Shown in pieces: positions 23,181 to 35,426 of a DNA stretch of 64,000 nt. Source of the DNA: Septoria linicola. Taxonomy: Eukaryota; Ascomycota; Dothideomycetes; Mycosphaerellales; Mycosphaerellaceae. Within the stretch, counting starts at the first letter, position 1. Each line of letters begins with the position of its first letter. The translations under genes were made by a program, and so were the position numbers. The stretch spans positions 1,302,001-1,366,000 of the forward strand of contig CP099428.1 in NCBI GenBank assembly GCA_024114885.1, read 5' to 3'. The notes beneath the pieces were generated by a model. That model was not told the origin of the DNA and did no database searches. It saw only the letters and a program-made list of their open reading frames with translations.

Positions 23181-24294
23181 ATGCCGCAAAGACTGGTCTG
23201 CACGCGGAAAGAGGGTTTCGTCACCTTCAGCCAGGCGAAATCGCACGGAGGCGTAGATGGCCCACTTCGCTTCCGCCTCTGGCTGCACCTTGACAAGGCA
23301 TATTTGTCGATGAGAGTGATCAATGATGATGGAGCGGAGCGTACTTTGGAGATTTGTCTTGATGATTGCTATGGGATCAGCATTCACTCTGGTGTACTCT
23401 ACGACAAACGTAAGTTCTCTCGGACATCAAACTGACCATGCCACTCAGGAGCTACTTGCTCTGCTCAAATGGAATCTCCGGCGTCAGAGCTAGCTCTGTA
23501 GTGAAGAAGCTACACGTTTTCTGATTATACATCGACTCTAACGTGTGTTTACAGAAGGTGAGCTCTCGGTAGAGAGAATCAGCAGTCACTACGTCCAGAA
23601 ACTCGGCTACACTCCACCTCCCAACGAATATCAGGGATCTAATGCTCGTATCATCAACGGTATGCGCGCGACTCCTTTCTACGCTGAGAAGAACTACCGA
23701 TTTCTGGATATACGTCTCGTCAGTATAGAACATGCCGAGTGGAGTGGAGCGCCCCTGGATACGCTGTCGGGTTCATGCCAGCAGATTGTTACGGAATTTA
23801 AGGAATACCGCAATCTGGACTGCTTGATCACGATAGACTTCAGAGAGAGATTTCCTGCTCTGGCTCCATATATATACGCATGTGAGCAAGCTCAAGAAGA
23901 AAGAGAGCGGATGGCGAGAGCAGAAGTTGTTGGAAGTGGTGACGATGATGATAATGATGATGGAGGAGCAGACGAAGTCCCTCAAACCACTGTACAGGAT
24001 ACACCAGCATACCAGAACCTTGGGGAGATGTTCGAGGGGAGCATCGATGAGGCGGTGAGACTATTGGGAGACTGCAGATTTGCAGATCCGAACGGCTTAG
24101 CAGATTGTCTGATGCTTAGAGCCAGTCAAGAGGTACTTGGGAAGGCGCAAAAGTTGGCAAAGCATGCAGCATGTCCAGACAGGATGTATGAGAAGAGAGT
24201 ATGGCAGATCATGAGGGACACAAGTCGGGACGTACTATCAAAACTGCTTCCACGGCGAGACTCAAAGAGATCAACAATGAAGTCGTTTCCCTGA
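23181..24294 (+). CDS. Unknown protein, two exons
   Basis: Model join(23181..23409,23555..24294), 322 aa. The intron runs GTAAGT..TTACAG, and the join gives LYDKQ-GELSVERISSHYV in frame. The N-terminal part reads like a compact beta-rich domain (RLVCTRKEGFVTFSQAKSHG, LRFRLWLHLDKAYLSMRVIN). The middle contains an acidic run (GSGDDDDNDDGG) and the C-terminal part is helical and charged (EAVRLLGDCRF..QEVLGKAQKLAKHA). No signal peptide, membrane segment or known motif was seen. The open frame over 740 bp and clean splice sites support a real gene. Function is unassigned. Confidence 0.6.
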
Positions 24295-24694
24295 TGCCCT
24301 ATCCAGCAACGTTGACATAGCTTAGGTTGATTGGACAAGAAGTCTCGTTTGTTGCTCAACACTTGGCGCATCATACAGAGATCCATCGGATCGCGACGGA
24401 CATGGCGATGCGATCAGATAGGCAGCCAGCGAACCAGACGTTGGGCGAAAGGAGTTGCGTTGCTCAAGACGCGAGGGAGATGCATCCACCCGACGGCTGC
24501 CTGCAAATGCTTGCGATGTGCAGGGATGTATACATGGCAGCTCTTAGGCAGGTGAAGTCAAACAAAGCACGGTGGGCCAACCTACAAACACGCACTTCCG
24601 CTGAGCAGAACCTCTTATCTCCTTACAGTACTCTGCTCCAGCTCACTTTCGCCAAATCTGACAGCTATCATCACCACTACCAACATTCGTCACA

Positions 24695-26598
24695 ATGGCA
24701 GACATCGCAGCACAGACACCAGCCCAGAAGCTGTCTCGAGAGGAGCGTCGGGCGGTCAAGGAAGCTCAGAAGCAGAAAGCGAAAGCTGATCGAAAGGCGG
24801 AGTGGCAGAAGGCCAAAGGAGAAAAGAAGAAGCTTCGTGAAGAGGACGAGGAGAAGCAGGACCAGCTATTGGCGCAGCTCAAGCAGTCTTTGAACACTCA
24901 TGCTCGATCTGCCACTTTCGCCTGTGGCGGGAGCCTGCCAATCAAGGCAGATACCACTATCAAAACTGACGTTGCAACTAACGGAGACAAGCCTGGTCCA
25001 GCTCCAGTGTAGCCCATTCATATCCGCTTTGGCAAAAGCGGAGACGGTGTCACACTCACACTTCCAGTTGATAGTCCCAACTCCGATGCGTTCAAGGCCT
25101 TGCTTGCTGCGTGCCAGCCTGCCTCATTCGGTCGTGGTGGAGAAGAAGTCATGGACGAGGACTACCGCAAGGGCGGCAAGGCTGGCAAACTGGATCGTAG
25201 CTCATTCGCAACAACATTCTGTCCATACGAGACTGGAATCATCGATATTGTCACTCAATTGCTCCTGCCCCAGACCAAGCAGTCCAAGCACGAGCGGAGC
25301 TTGAGAGTAGGCGCTGCTGTCTTGTGAGAGACTTGGCCATCACTGAGCATACTTCACAGGCCGAACTCTACAGGCTCAACATCTACAGTGCTCCGAGCGG
25401 CAAGTTCAAGGCGCACGTCGACACGCCTCGCAGTGAGTCCCAGCTTGGCAGCCTCGTCGTCTCGTGGCGAGCTCGTCGTTCGCAACGCTGGCAACGAGGT
25501 TACCTTTGACTGGTCCGAATTTCAGGACCTCAACTGGGCAGCATTCTACAGCGACTGTGAGCATGAGGTCCTCGAAGTTGAAGCAGGTCATCGTCTCACT
25601 CTCACCTACGATCTTTACGTCACTCGCGGTCTGGGTCATCTGGCAGGTACCGCTTCTGGCCTCGATGCCACAACCTTGCCTCTTTACAAGAGCCTGTCCA
25701 CTGCTCTGGAGAATCCAGGCTTCCTTCGCCGTGGCCGCATCCTGGCTGTGTGGCTCACCCACTCCTACGCTCACACCAACAAGCACGTTAACTTCCTTCC
25801 CGATTCACTCAAGGGAGCCGACATGTCGCTCTACGAAACTGCATCTGAGCTTGGCCTTCGCTGTGATGTAGTACCCGTGATTACTCACAGCGGCTATGGA
25901 GAAGATGGCCTGGCTCCTCTCGCGGACGTAAAGTTTCGTCACTTCGTGGAGGCATGAATGGTAGCGGCAACCTTGGCGAGTACGAAGGTCGGGGCTACGA
26001 TGTCTCAACAGGCATGGTGACCTGGGTTAATGATCACTGGACGCTCGGCAGGAGCACCAAAGATGCTCAGAAGCATCGCGAGACGCGTGACAAGCAGATG
26101 CAAGAGCCACAGTTGGCTTACATGACCGTGAGTCGCACTTCCTCGCCCCTGTCCTCTCTTCGCCTATGAAGGGTGCTAACGAGCGTTCACCAGTACGGCA
26201 ACGAGCCAGGTATCGCAATCCACTATTCTCGCGCCGCCATGCTCATTCGTGTGCCATCTTATCACGAGCGTACATACGGGCTCGGCGCCAACGGCAAGAA
26301 GGACTCCACTGAGCTGCAGAAGCTTTGGGCTGGAATCGCCAACTCTCATGACGATTATGATGAAGATCACGTTGAGTACGATGGCTATGATGATGCATAC
26401 TATGATAGCGATCGCTATGAATGCTACGATCAGGAGGATAGTGAAAATTCTGATGACTGGGACAGTGAGGATGAGGACGGTGAGGACGAGGGCAAAGGCG
26501 ATGCAGAAGTGAAGGAGGAGGATGTGCCATCAACTGGTGCGAACACTGGAGCAGGTGGTGCCGACGCCAAGATGCAAGATGCTATGTGGAACATATGA
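24695..26598 (+). pseudogene. 2OG-Fe(II) oxygenase-type gene with several lesions
   Basis: Frames reassemble into a fungal protein of the 2-oxoglutarate/Fe(II) oxygenase (prolyl-4-hydroxylase-like) type. It has a charged N-terminus (KLSREERRAVKEAQKQKAKA), then IHIRFGKSGDGVTLTLPVDS, FCPYETGIIDIV, AELYRLNIYSAPSGKFKAHV and DTPRSE (the HxD iron ligands), FYSDCEHEVLEVEAGHRLTL, and an acidic C-terminal tail. Two introns look intact: 25307-25359 (GTAGGC..CACAG) and the one following AYMT near 26125. Lesions: an in-frame TAG near 25011, probably from CAG; loss of residues with a frameshift near 25455, between GSLVV and GELVVRN; and a further shift near 25957, where VKFRHFVEA must change frame to reach MNGSGNLGEYEG. 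Three independent lesions make a working enzyme unlikely. Confidence 0.7.
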
Positions 26599-27351
26599 AC
26601 GGCGAGGCTGTCATGGCGGCATCGGCATCTCAGTGCTGTTATCGACAGTATCAGGCTTGCGAAGTGCCCTCAACTGGCTGTGAGCTTGCTCTCGAGCTCA
26701 GTCGTAGCTCTGAAGATAAAGAGTGCGTTCGAAGCCTTGGTTCAGGCATAGTGGCTCAATTCACCGAGGGCGCACTGCAGATGTACGTTTGCTCGGTCGA
26801 CTTTTTTCTCGCTGATACCTCAATACGCGCATTCGACGCTGTAGTCCTCGATATCATGATCGAACAGTGTTCAGAAGATGAGTACCAGCATGGAGACCAC
26901 TTCTAAAGACTTACGCAGCATAGCGCCAAGCAAATACATGAACCTGCATAGATACGCTAAAAGCCTACGAAAACTCCAACAAGAAACATACCAAGCGGCC
27001 GCGATGGCTCAGTCGAAGACCGTTTCAGATGACATGCAGCACTAAACGGCCCAGAATAAGCACTGGCGAGATCTGCCCAATCATCACAGCAATCGTCCAA
27101 GCTACACTCCCTTCTCCAGCATGATGGTCTCGTGAACCAGGATCTGTGCTATACAGCCAAGAAGACTACCAAGACGCCGCCACTAGACAGCAGCGATTAG
27201 ATCGCTCGGATATAAGCACAAGTACCTCGAAAACATACTAATACTTTCGACTTCACCTGATTCCAACAGAACAACAACAGTCTTTCAAGTAATAGCTTCT
27301 CTTCAGCCTGACACCGTCTTATCTGTATCGATATCAACACCAACAGCCACA
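26599..27351. other. Intergenic, no supported gene
   Basis: A 106-codon ORF overlaps the end of the broken oxygenase gene but has no feature supporting it. The remainder is probably the promoter of the secreted-protein gene. Confidence 0.4.
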
Positions 27352-27860
27352 ATGCTATTCTCCGCCGTCGCCATCGCTACCTTTTTTTAGTTCCGCCATC
27401 GCAGCAGATGCCAGCACATCCAAGCCGAAGTTCAACTTCGTCGATGTAAGCTACCCACCACCTCTACACACCCTCAACACAACAGTCTAACAATCTCACC
27501 TTCCAGCTTGGCGGATACCTCGCCGACGACGCAGCAAACTACCTGAACCTACGCGCCGACGAGAACGAAGCCACCGTCTGCGTAAACGTCGCATATACTG
27601 TTCAAAACGACTCCCTGGCTCGCGATGTCGGTGTCTTCGCTTTGAGGACTGACGAGAGAAACACGACGTAAGTCGCTCATGAATCTGTAGACCAGCAGAC
27701 AAGACTGATATTTGTTCTTCTCAGCTACGAGTGCTTCATCCTCGGTGGTCCAAACACTTTCGCTCTGGACCTTGAGCCTGGTGCTCCAGTTCCAGACTCT
27801 GTCACCGTGATCCCAGGTCCAGGCTGGTGGATCCAAACTGCTGGTGTTCTCACCTCGTAG
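27352..27860 (+). CDS. Small secreted protein, start exon frameshifted in a T7 run
   Basis: Exons 27352-27445, 27507-27667 and 27725-27860 have clean GTAAG..CAG introns and join in phase. They encode about 129 aa if one T is ignored. As given, the run of seven Ts at 27382-27388 puts a TAG right after MLFSAVAIATFF. With six Ts the frame continues SSAIAADASTSKPKF, completing a normal signal peptide ending near AIAA. The mature part is about 110 aa with two cysteines (ATVCVNV and TYECFILGG), which could form one disulfide. It is a candidate secreted or effector-like protein, with no family recognised. The homopolymer context means a sequencing error is as likely as a real null allele. Confidence 0.65.
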
Positions 27861-28470
27861 AGTAATGGTCCTTCAAGCAAGATCATGCAATTTGGAATAC
27901 AACACCGCGAAACGGGACGAAGTTTATGTAGTTTAATATCAGGACACGTGCGAGGTGATCAGGAGATGACGAGAAGGTGAATCTTGCATCTGCACTAGCA
28001 CTATGAGCATTTTGGGAGTCTTTGAATATTGGATGCGAATTTTGAGAAGCGCTTACACCTTCTTGCAAGTATCAAAAAGAAGGCCAATTGGCTGAGTGAT
28101 CTGACGATGGACACTCACTCTCTTATCCGTACATCCTCTTGTGGCTACCACATCGATTCCTGGACTTTCCTTCTTATCGCTGCACTCCATACCTCCGCGA
28201 GTCAATCGAGAAGTGAATCGGCAACTCCGACCTGATGAGTCGATAATCGATGGCGATGAGCAATGCGTAATGAGCGAGCTACAGTCATTGTTCCCATTGT
28301 TAGTCTTCGCTCGGCATACACGTTCTGTATCGGACACTTACCAACTTTTACGTCGCCGACGTAATCAATGCTGCTCATCATCTGCGCCGAGACCATGGTT
28401 GATGCGCGGATGCGGCGATCTGTGCGGCTGCTGCGCTTCGAACGCTGGCTGCGAAGATATTGCTGCACGA
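27861..28470. other. Intergenic, no supported gene
   Basis: Short ORFs only. This may include the 3' UTR of the RNase H gene on the minus strand, and its terminal exon could extend into this region if my 3' model is wrong. Confidence 0.4.
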
Positions 28471-30680
28471 CTATACGCAGACGCCATCGCCAGCCCTCTT
28501 GCGCTCCATGCGTGTGAGCTGCTTTACTGCATGCCGCACCTCATTCGAGGCTCCCACCCTCGTGCCATGCATTCTCGCTGACAATCTAGCCTCAGATCTC
28601 TTTTTCTCCTCCTGCACACGACGCTCAGCAGAGACTTGCCACTCGGGGCGTCCTGGTAGCGAGGTAGCCCCCATGAGTACAAGGTCTTTCGTTTCTTGCG
28701 TCGCCAGAATGGTATGGCGTTGCGTGGCTCGCTTAAGCTCACGCGGGATGGGATTTTCGAAGACGTGCCCTGCAGCAGAACCAGCCTGCTTACGATCAGC
28801 ACACGATGCAAACGACATCAGTCACTTACAGATGCCTCGCATCCGCTGTGGCAGCTCACCCGTGAAGACTTCATTCCATATCCAGCCAGCATATCGGCAC
28901 GTTCATTGCCAATCGTATGGACGTGCCCCTTTACCCACCAAAATTCGACTTCCACATCAAGGGCAGCTTTGTCGCGCTGGATTTCCGCATTGATCTCTTT
29001 CAGCATCTCAAGGACTTCAACACCACGCTCCTTGGCAGAGAGCGCGAATAAGCAAGTTTCGCTGTCAGTCTGGATGACAAGCTTGCTAGCAGTCACTTGC
29101 GGAACGATCACATGTGCCATGCGTACGGCATGTCGGATGCCTTCTAGTTCACAAACGTGCTGATCAAGGACGTGCCCGAGTGCGACCGCCCGCCCGTACC
29201 AGACTCTGTTGTGTTGATAAGCGATCCCAGCTCCCCCAGATCCATCTTTATGGCCCCAGGAGCCGTCAGTGTACATTGTCAAAGTGCCTCCATATGCAGC
29301 TGGTGGTGGTATCGATCGTGTGCTTGGCAAAGGTGCAACGACTGACAGATCCAAGGGACGGAGTGGTTTCCGACCAGTCTCTTGCTCAAGCTGTTTTGCG
29401 AGCCCAGTCAACGGGTATAGACCCGGGAGCCAGCCCACACCGCCAGTGATCTTGGGGATCAAATCTCCCACTATAGATGCGAGCGGCAGCTCGGACGGAG
29501 GGGGTCTATGGGGAAGAGCATGAGTGATGCCCGCAACAGTTTGGCCAACATCTTCGCGGACAAGCGGTTGCGAGAGCTGGACTGCAGGCAGAGGTCCGAT
29601 GGCGCCCGTGGTCGCTTGAGCGTTGGTCTGTGTCACGATCGCTTTTGCCTGTCTGTCAGTCTTTCGTCTCGCCTTCTCAATTGCCTTTGCCACTTTCCTC
29701 TGTCTCTTTGACAAGGCAGGCACGAGGTCGCCGGACACGCCGGCAAGCTCAATCTTCTTGACGGCTCTTTCGTGGCGCACATTACCGTGGTCAGGTTCAG
29801 ATGCAAGGAAGCCCGGCAGCGGTCGCTGTGCTGTGCTCAGCACTGGTGCGGCGTAGTCGTGCTCGCCGCAAGTGTCACCTACGCTGTCAGTATTCTCGTC
29901 ACCATAATTGATCTCCCAGCTTGAGGCCCTACCAGTTCCACCCGACCTATCGTCGCGATTGAGTCGATCCTCACAAGCGAACCCGTTTGGAAGATCAGAA
30001 TCGGCCGCCGGCTGACGAGCATATTCAAGAGGCCGGCCAAGGTCCTGCTGCTGTGCTCGTGTGCTCTGCGGCTCTTCGATATCGTCCGCGGTGAGATCGA
30101 TGACGTTACAGGTGATCGCTGACGGACCTTCGTTCTCATCCTCGAGAGTCAGGTCTATCAAAACAGATCCAGGCGTCGGAAGGCTCTTCTTGACTTTGTC
30201 GCGCTTCTCGGTCCTGCTATTAGTCGCCACCTGCTGCGCTGGGATTCCCGACCACGAGGGTTGCCCAAAGATGGGACGCTCCCGTGCTGCCACCGCGCCA
30301 CCGCCGCCAGAGGTAGGAATAGGGTTGGACTGTACCGAGAATGGATCATCTTTGCTTCGAGGCTGATAGTTGGCGAGCAGCTGATGTTGCTGTGAGCCCC
30401 GAAGGGGCTCCAATGTAATCTTGGAGCTTTTAGCCCCCATCTTTGTTGTCGCTGTTGTTACATCTGTGTTCGAGTCGCGATGTTGTGTTTGTTTTGGTGA
30501 GTTTCGCGACTGCAATCGCGAGCTTCGCCTAACAACTTTGACATGCATGGCATCTGCACCTTCACTTTGTGCGCGCGGCGCTTTCCCGTCAAGCGAGCTG
30601 GAGTCTGACCGCATGTTCTCAGACACCTCTATCTGATCGCCATTGTCGCAACGAATAATGGAAAGTGTCTGGCACTTCAC
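28471..30680 (-). CDS. RNase H-domain protein with long disordered N-terminus and SUMO-interaction-like motifs
   Basis: Model complement(join(28471..28785,28860..30680)), 711 aa. The first exon alone is open for 620 codons. Residues 1-450 are disordered. Two closely spaced motifs, VLIDLTLED (173-181) and NVIDLTADD (192-200), match SUMO-interaction motifs: a hydrophobic core followed by acidic residues. A basic helix lies at 325-348. The RNase H fold spans about 465-600 and retains every catalytic position I would expect: Asp472 (MYTDGSW), Glu511 (CELEG), Asp539 (QTDSETC), His586 (KGHVH) and Asp596 (NERAD). It is therefore probably an active RNase H1-like nuclease on RNA:DNA hybrids. No LTR or reverse transcriptase lies nearby, so it is not an obvious retroelement fragment. 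The last exon, charged and Arg/Lys-rich, rests on splice signals only. Confidence 0.75.
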
Positions 30681-32018
30681 TACAAATCTTCCGAAGTCGG
30701 CCCTGTTGGTGATCTCGAGGTAATCTTGTACTCCGCAGAGCCAGCTGAAGGTGCAGGTTGAGCCTCAGAGGCAGATTGTTTCACGGCAAGTCCTGTCTGG
30801 ACGAGATCCGAATGTCCTCACATGGCAGCATCCGCAGTTATTCCACCAAAGAGACCAGTGGTTCTCTAACCAACCTTTAGCGACGCGCACTTGCCGTGAC
30901 GAGTCTGATATCTCAAGCACTCGTCTACCCACGAAGCTCATGGCCCACCGGAACCTCGATCTGCTTTGTGCAGCTCCTATCTCTTGCTAGATCGTGTACA
31001 TCGTTTGGACAGTCCTGCGACTGAATTTCGAGCGGAGCAGATATTACTTCACGTACTGGCTTAGCTTTACCGACCAAAGCCAGACGATGAAGGTAGAGCG
31101 AGAGGAGATGTAACGAAGACACGAAGTAAACACGAACCAGACACGATCTTCACAGCCTCAGGCACATGCGCCAGATCTTGCTGGACCCAAATCTCTCTTT
31201 GTGCGACGGCTCCCACCTTTGCGTTACTTGCAAGATTAGGGCACATCCATCGTCGAATCTGGCTTGATGTATCATCCGGTACCACAAGACTGCTGAAGCT
31301 AGCGTGAAGCAGCTCTTTACTCACCATCGACAACGTGCCACTCAAGTCTCTGCTCAAGCGCTCCTTCCAGATTCTGCGACACGGTAATTCAGACGTCCAC
31401 GTGAGTCTGCACGAACCATCAGACCACAATATTGGTGAGCGCCAAGGGACAACATGTGCGAGCAATCATTGTTGCCGGCACGCAACGCGCAACGCGTGAG
31501 CCTCCTGTCTGATCTCGAGCGGTCTCGTACAAGTGGAGACCTTGCCAAGCTTCGGATCCGATCTCAAGCAAATTCGCCAACCATCAATCACAAGCTTGAT
31601 CTTACATGATATGGATTTAGTTGTGGGTCGAACTCGGTCCCATTAGAGCGGTATCGAACTGTTGAGATATCCAGCGTTAGGGCAAGACTGCAGTGCTATC
31701 ACAACCAGCCGTGCTTCGTGACCACTTGTCGGCTCAGATGACCGGATCTTATCAGATCAAATTTTCATGTGGCTTGAGTCTAACTAATGCCGCATACAGT
31801 GTGTCCTTACGCACGAACCCTACCTTAAGCGTGGACTGTTGGGACTCTTTGCTCTGCGCGAAGGATCACGTCCGACTTCGCCCGTGGCGCACCGAAGCCG
31901 ATGTCGTGGGCAGTCTGCTGGGCTATTCTAGAGGCTTGGTCAAGGTCCATCTCATCATATCTTGATCTGATGTTTCTTGACTTCCTCGCATGCCGAACAC
32001 AGGAACACTACTTTGAGG
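30681..32018. other. Intergenic and promoter region of the siderophore transporter
   Basis: No ORF with domain support is present; a 132-codon minus ORF at 31067-31465 looks random. The region contains a consensus iron-GATA-factor site (separate entry). Confidence 0.5.
31749..31757 (-). promoter_or_regulatory. Putative SreA/Urbs1-type GATA site ATCTGATAA
   Basis: The minus strand reads ATCTGATAA, an exact match to the ATCWGATAA consensus bound by fungal iron-repressing GATA factors (SreA, SRE, Urbs1). It lies about 260 bp upstream of the ATG of the siderophore transporter. Repression under iron-replete conditions is inferred. Confidence 0.6.
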
Positions 32019-33951
32019 ATGTTTCAAACATTGCGACAAAAGTTTGCGCCTGGCCTTCACAGGTCGAATCCAGCAGACGATGCTGACGGCATTGACGCTC
32101 GAACCGAGCAGCAGCAAGACAAGATGGTCGATGATCTGGTGAAGCCTGATAGCCTCGCTGCTCCAGATACCACGGCTCAAGATGGTGTGACTGCGGCAGA
32201 AGCGATCACACTCACCTGGACCAAGACTTCGTTGGGTGCGGCCTATATCCTGTAAGCGCTTGCAGATCAATGCACGAAGAAGCCGCGACTGACGATGAGG
32301 TCTAAAGCATGTGGCTACTTTACTTCGTGAACGGCTTCCAAGCTTCGATCACTGGCAACCTGTCTGCATACATCACTAGCGACTTCGCAGCGCATTCGCT
32401 GCTGCCGGTCATCTCGGTCGTGTCCAGCGTTATGGGCGCTGCAACATACATGCCTTTGGCAAAAATCCTGAACCTTTTCGATCGATCGATTGGCTTTCTG
32501 GTCATGGTGGCATTCGCAACCCTTGGTCTCATCCTCTCTGCGACATGCAGCAGCATTGAGACTTATTGTGCAGCTCAGGTAAGCTTGAACGCGGATGGTG
32601 CATATGCAGAGGCTGACTTAAAGCCGCCAGGTCTTCTACACAATCGGGTTCACTGGGATGATCTTCTCGATCGATGTCATTACAGCTGACACGTCCACGC
32701 TCCGCGATCGTGGCTTGGCCTACGCCTTCACCTCCTCGCCATACATCATCACCGCTTTTGCTGGACCCGCTGCGTCTGAGCACTTCTACGAGCTCAATTG
32801 GCGATGGGCATACGGCTGCTTTGCCATAGTACTTCCCGTCGTGGCAGTCCCTATGTTTGTGCTGTTGCGGTACAATCGCCATCTGGCGAAGAAGAATGGC
32901 ATGTTGCCTGTCAGGGAGGAGAATGACAGGACCTTTGCAAAGAGTGTGTTCTATTACGCTGTGCAATTTGATCGTAAGTGCTTGCAAGACTGCCAGGAGT
33001 GGGCGAAGCTGACAGCTGACAGTCATCGGAACATTTCTGCTCGCAGCAGGTCTGGTGCTCATTCTCCTTCCGTTCACGATCGCCGGTTCGGCTGCCGACG
33101 GCTGGAGCGAGGGCTACATTATTGCAATGTTGGTTCTCGGTCTGGTGTGCCTCGCCGCTTTCGCTCTGGTCGAGCGTTTTGTCGCTCCCGTGCCGTTCAT
33201 CCCATGGAGCATCTTGATTTCGAGAACAGTTGTCGGTGCTTGTCTGCTGGATGTCACGTATCAGATCGCGTACTACACGTGGTTCGACTACTACACTTCC
33301 TACCTGCAGGTTGTATATGGAACTAGTCTCGCAGCGGCAGGCTACATCACATCAATCTTCGACGTTGTCTCTGGCATTTGGCTTCTGGTCGTTGGCATGG
33401 CGATCAAGAAGACTTGTCGCTTCCGCTGGCTATTACTCTGGTCTGTACCACTATACATCCTCGGCGAGGGACTCATGATCTACTTCCGTAGACCTGGCTT
33501 CTCGGTTGGCTACATGATCATGTGTCAGATCTTCATTGCTTTTGCAGGCGGTACCATGATCATCGTTCAGCAGGTCGCTGTCCTTGCCGCAGCCGATCAC
33601 AACAACGTTGCTACTGCGCTTGCTGTGCTTGGCGTCTTTGGTAACATCGGAGGTGCAGTGGGAGGCAGTATCTCTGGCGCTATTTGGACCAATACCTTGC
33701 CTGGAGCTCTACAACGTCTACTGCCAGAATCTGCTGCTGGTGACTGGGAGACTATCTACGACGACCTTGAAACACAACTAAGCTACGCGATCGGCACGAA
33801 TGCACGAACCGCGATCCAAAATGCGTATGCGCTTGCGCAAAGGAATATGCTTATCGCAGGAACATGTGTAATGGCCACCTCGCTGATCTGGATGTTTGTC
33901 ATTCGCGACATAAAGCTTAGCAAGCAGCAGACCAAGGGTGTCCTCTTCTAA
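32019..33951 (+). CDS. Siderophore-iron transporter (MFS, SIT/ARN family)
   Basis: Model join(32019..32251,32308..32578,32631..32973,33023..33951), 591 aa, three introns of 49-56 bp, all in phase. About 80 polar residues precede the first helix. SIT-type features include LYFVNGFQASITGNLSAYIT (helix 1 with the SIT-like loop), YTIGFTGMIFSIDVITADTS, SLRDRGLAYAFTSSPYIITA-type loop 4-5, WRWAYGCFAIVLPVVAVPMF, a central loop, then PWSILISRTVVGACLLDVTY, the DYYTSYLQVVYG segment and a C-terminal extracellular loop with the DWETIYDDLETQLSYAIG helix. Length, predicted 14 helices and order match SIT transporters such as MirB, Sit1 and Arn proteins, which take up ferric siderophores by proton symport at the plasma membrane. 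Which siderophore cannot be told. The exact ATCWGATAA promoter match fits iron control. Confidence 0.88.
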
Positions 33952-35426
33952 GCAGGATGCTCGTCACGGGTGGGGGAGAGAGAGAACGAGAAGACAATCG
34001 GACTCCTGCTTATCTCAACTTCCATGAAACATTTCAACGCCAGAAACTAACGACAGTGGACCTCCATGCCATGCTCAAAAGAAAGATCCATCTTGCTACG
34101 CCTCAATGACACATCAACAGATCCATGCAACGCCGACACATTTCCCCCAACACCGCTTCGCCTTTACTTGCACATCAGTACTCTGTGGCCACCTTTGTTT
34201 TCGCTTCGATGGCGACAAATGAGGAGTTCTTGCTGTATCCGTTGCACTGGTCCGATACTGCTCGATCATCGGACATCACCTGTATGTGGGTGCCACTCGC
34301 TCGCTAGTACTTGTTATGCCTAGACTATGGGCCCAAGCCGTAGTCTCGGAATCTTGTGTAGCAGACGCGTGTCGTTTCCGGTCCGGACAGGCTCCTCGGT
34401 CTGCTGGGATATCTGTTGCAATTGGTTCATGAGCAGACGTGCAGAATGCTGCGGGCTGCTTTTGTTGAGCTTCCGGGCACATTTGCTTGACCACTCGGAA
34501 GTGGCCGCACTTGGTCCATGTGATCAGATTGACATAACACATCGTGCTAAAAGTGTGTTAGTTCACGCAAAATATTGAGCAAAATCTGACTCGAGATGCA
34601 TTGACTGACTCTGCAGATAAGCGTCAACACTTTAGCAGTGCTATTGATTCGATGCTGGTTGATATGCTTTCCACAAGGCGTTCTGGGCTGCTCTGAGGCC
34701 GAAAGGAGATAGGGTCGGGCACTCTTTTGTATAAGAATGAGGCTCAGTCGGTCCTCCATGTGCGTTTACCTCATGTGCCATAAGCATGCATAGTCACCTG
34801 CATCTTCGTATACCAAGCGGTCTTGGGTGCGCTTTCTCCTCATTCGTCAAGAAAAACGGGGACACGGGCACCATTGATGGCGCAAGCTGCACGGCGCTTC
34901 GCACGGTGATTGGCTCCCGATCCGGAGGGACAATCTACGTTTCGAGAGCATTTCTCCGGAGTGGTCGAATCTTGACAGAAAGTCAGCCTGGTCTGCATGC
35001 GTTCTTCCTTCTCTGCTTCCACATCTTCTCAGTCTCGCTGGAACGTCGATTTCCGTCTACCTCCCCGAGCATGGAGGCGGCATTGCTATGGCTAGGAGCG
35101 ATGTAACGGCATGATCGAGAACGGTCTGTAACGCCGATTTGAAGTGGTTCTATCGCCTACAGACGGCACTAAAAGGCTATTTCGCTTCCTTTCACCTACG
35201 CAGACTGAACGTTGACAAGGTTACTTGAACACAGACGACGCTTGCAAGGTCCTTGCATATTCTTCCGCACATACAAATACAGCTGATGCACATTTCATCG
35301 ACACGGAATATGCAACAAAGGCGAGCTGCGATAAAGCACGGCCGGTCGCTGGCGCCACCATCCCAAGCCGGAGCCGCTATACCACAGGCTGGAAAACAAT
35401 CAGGATCAGGACAAGTATCAAATGTC
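33952..35426. other. Intergenic between convergent genes, no supported gene
   Basis: Several ORFs of 60-110 codons on both strands without motifs. This is unusually long for a convergent spacer, and I see no transposon ends in it. Confidence 0.45.
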
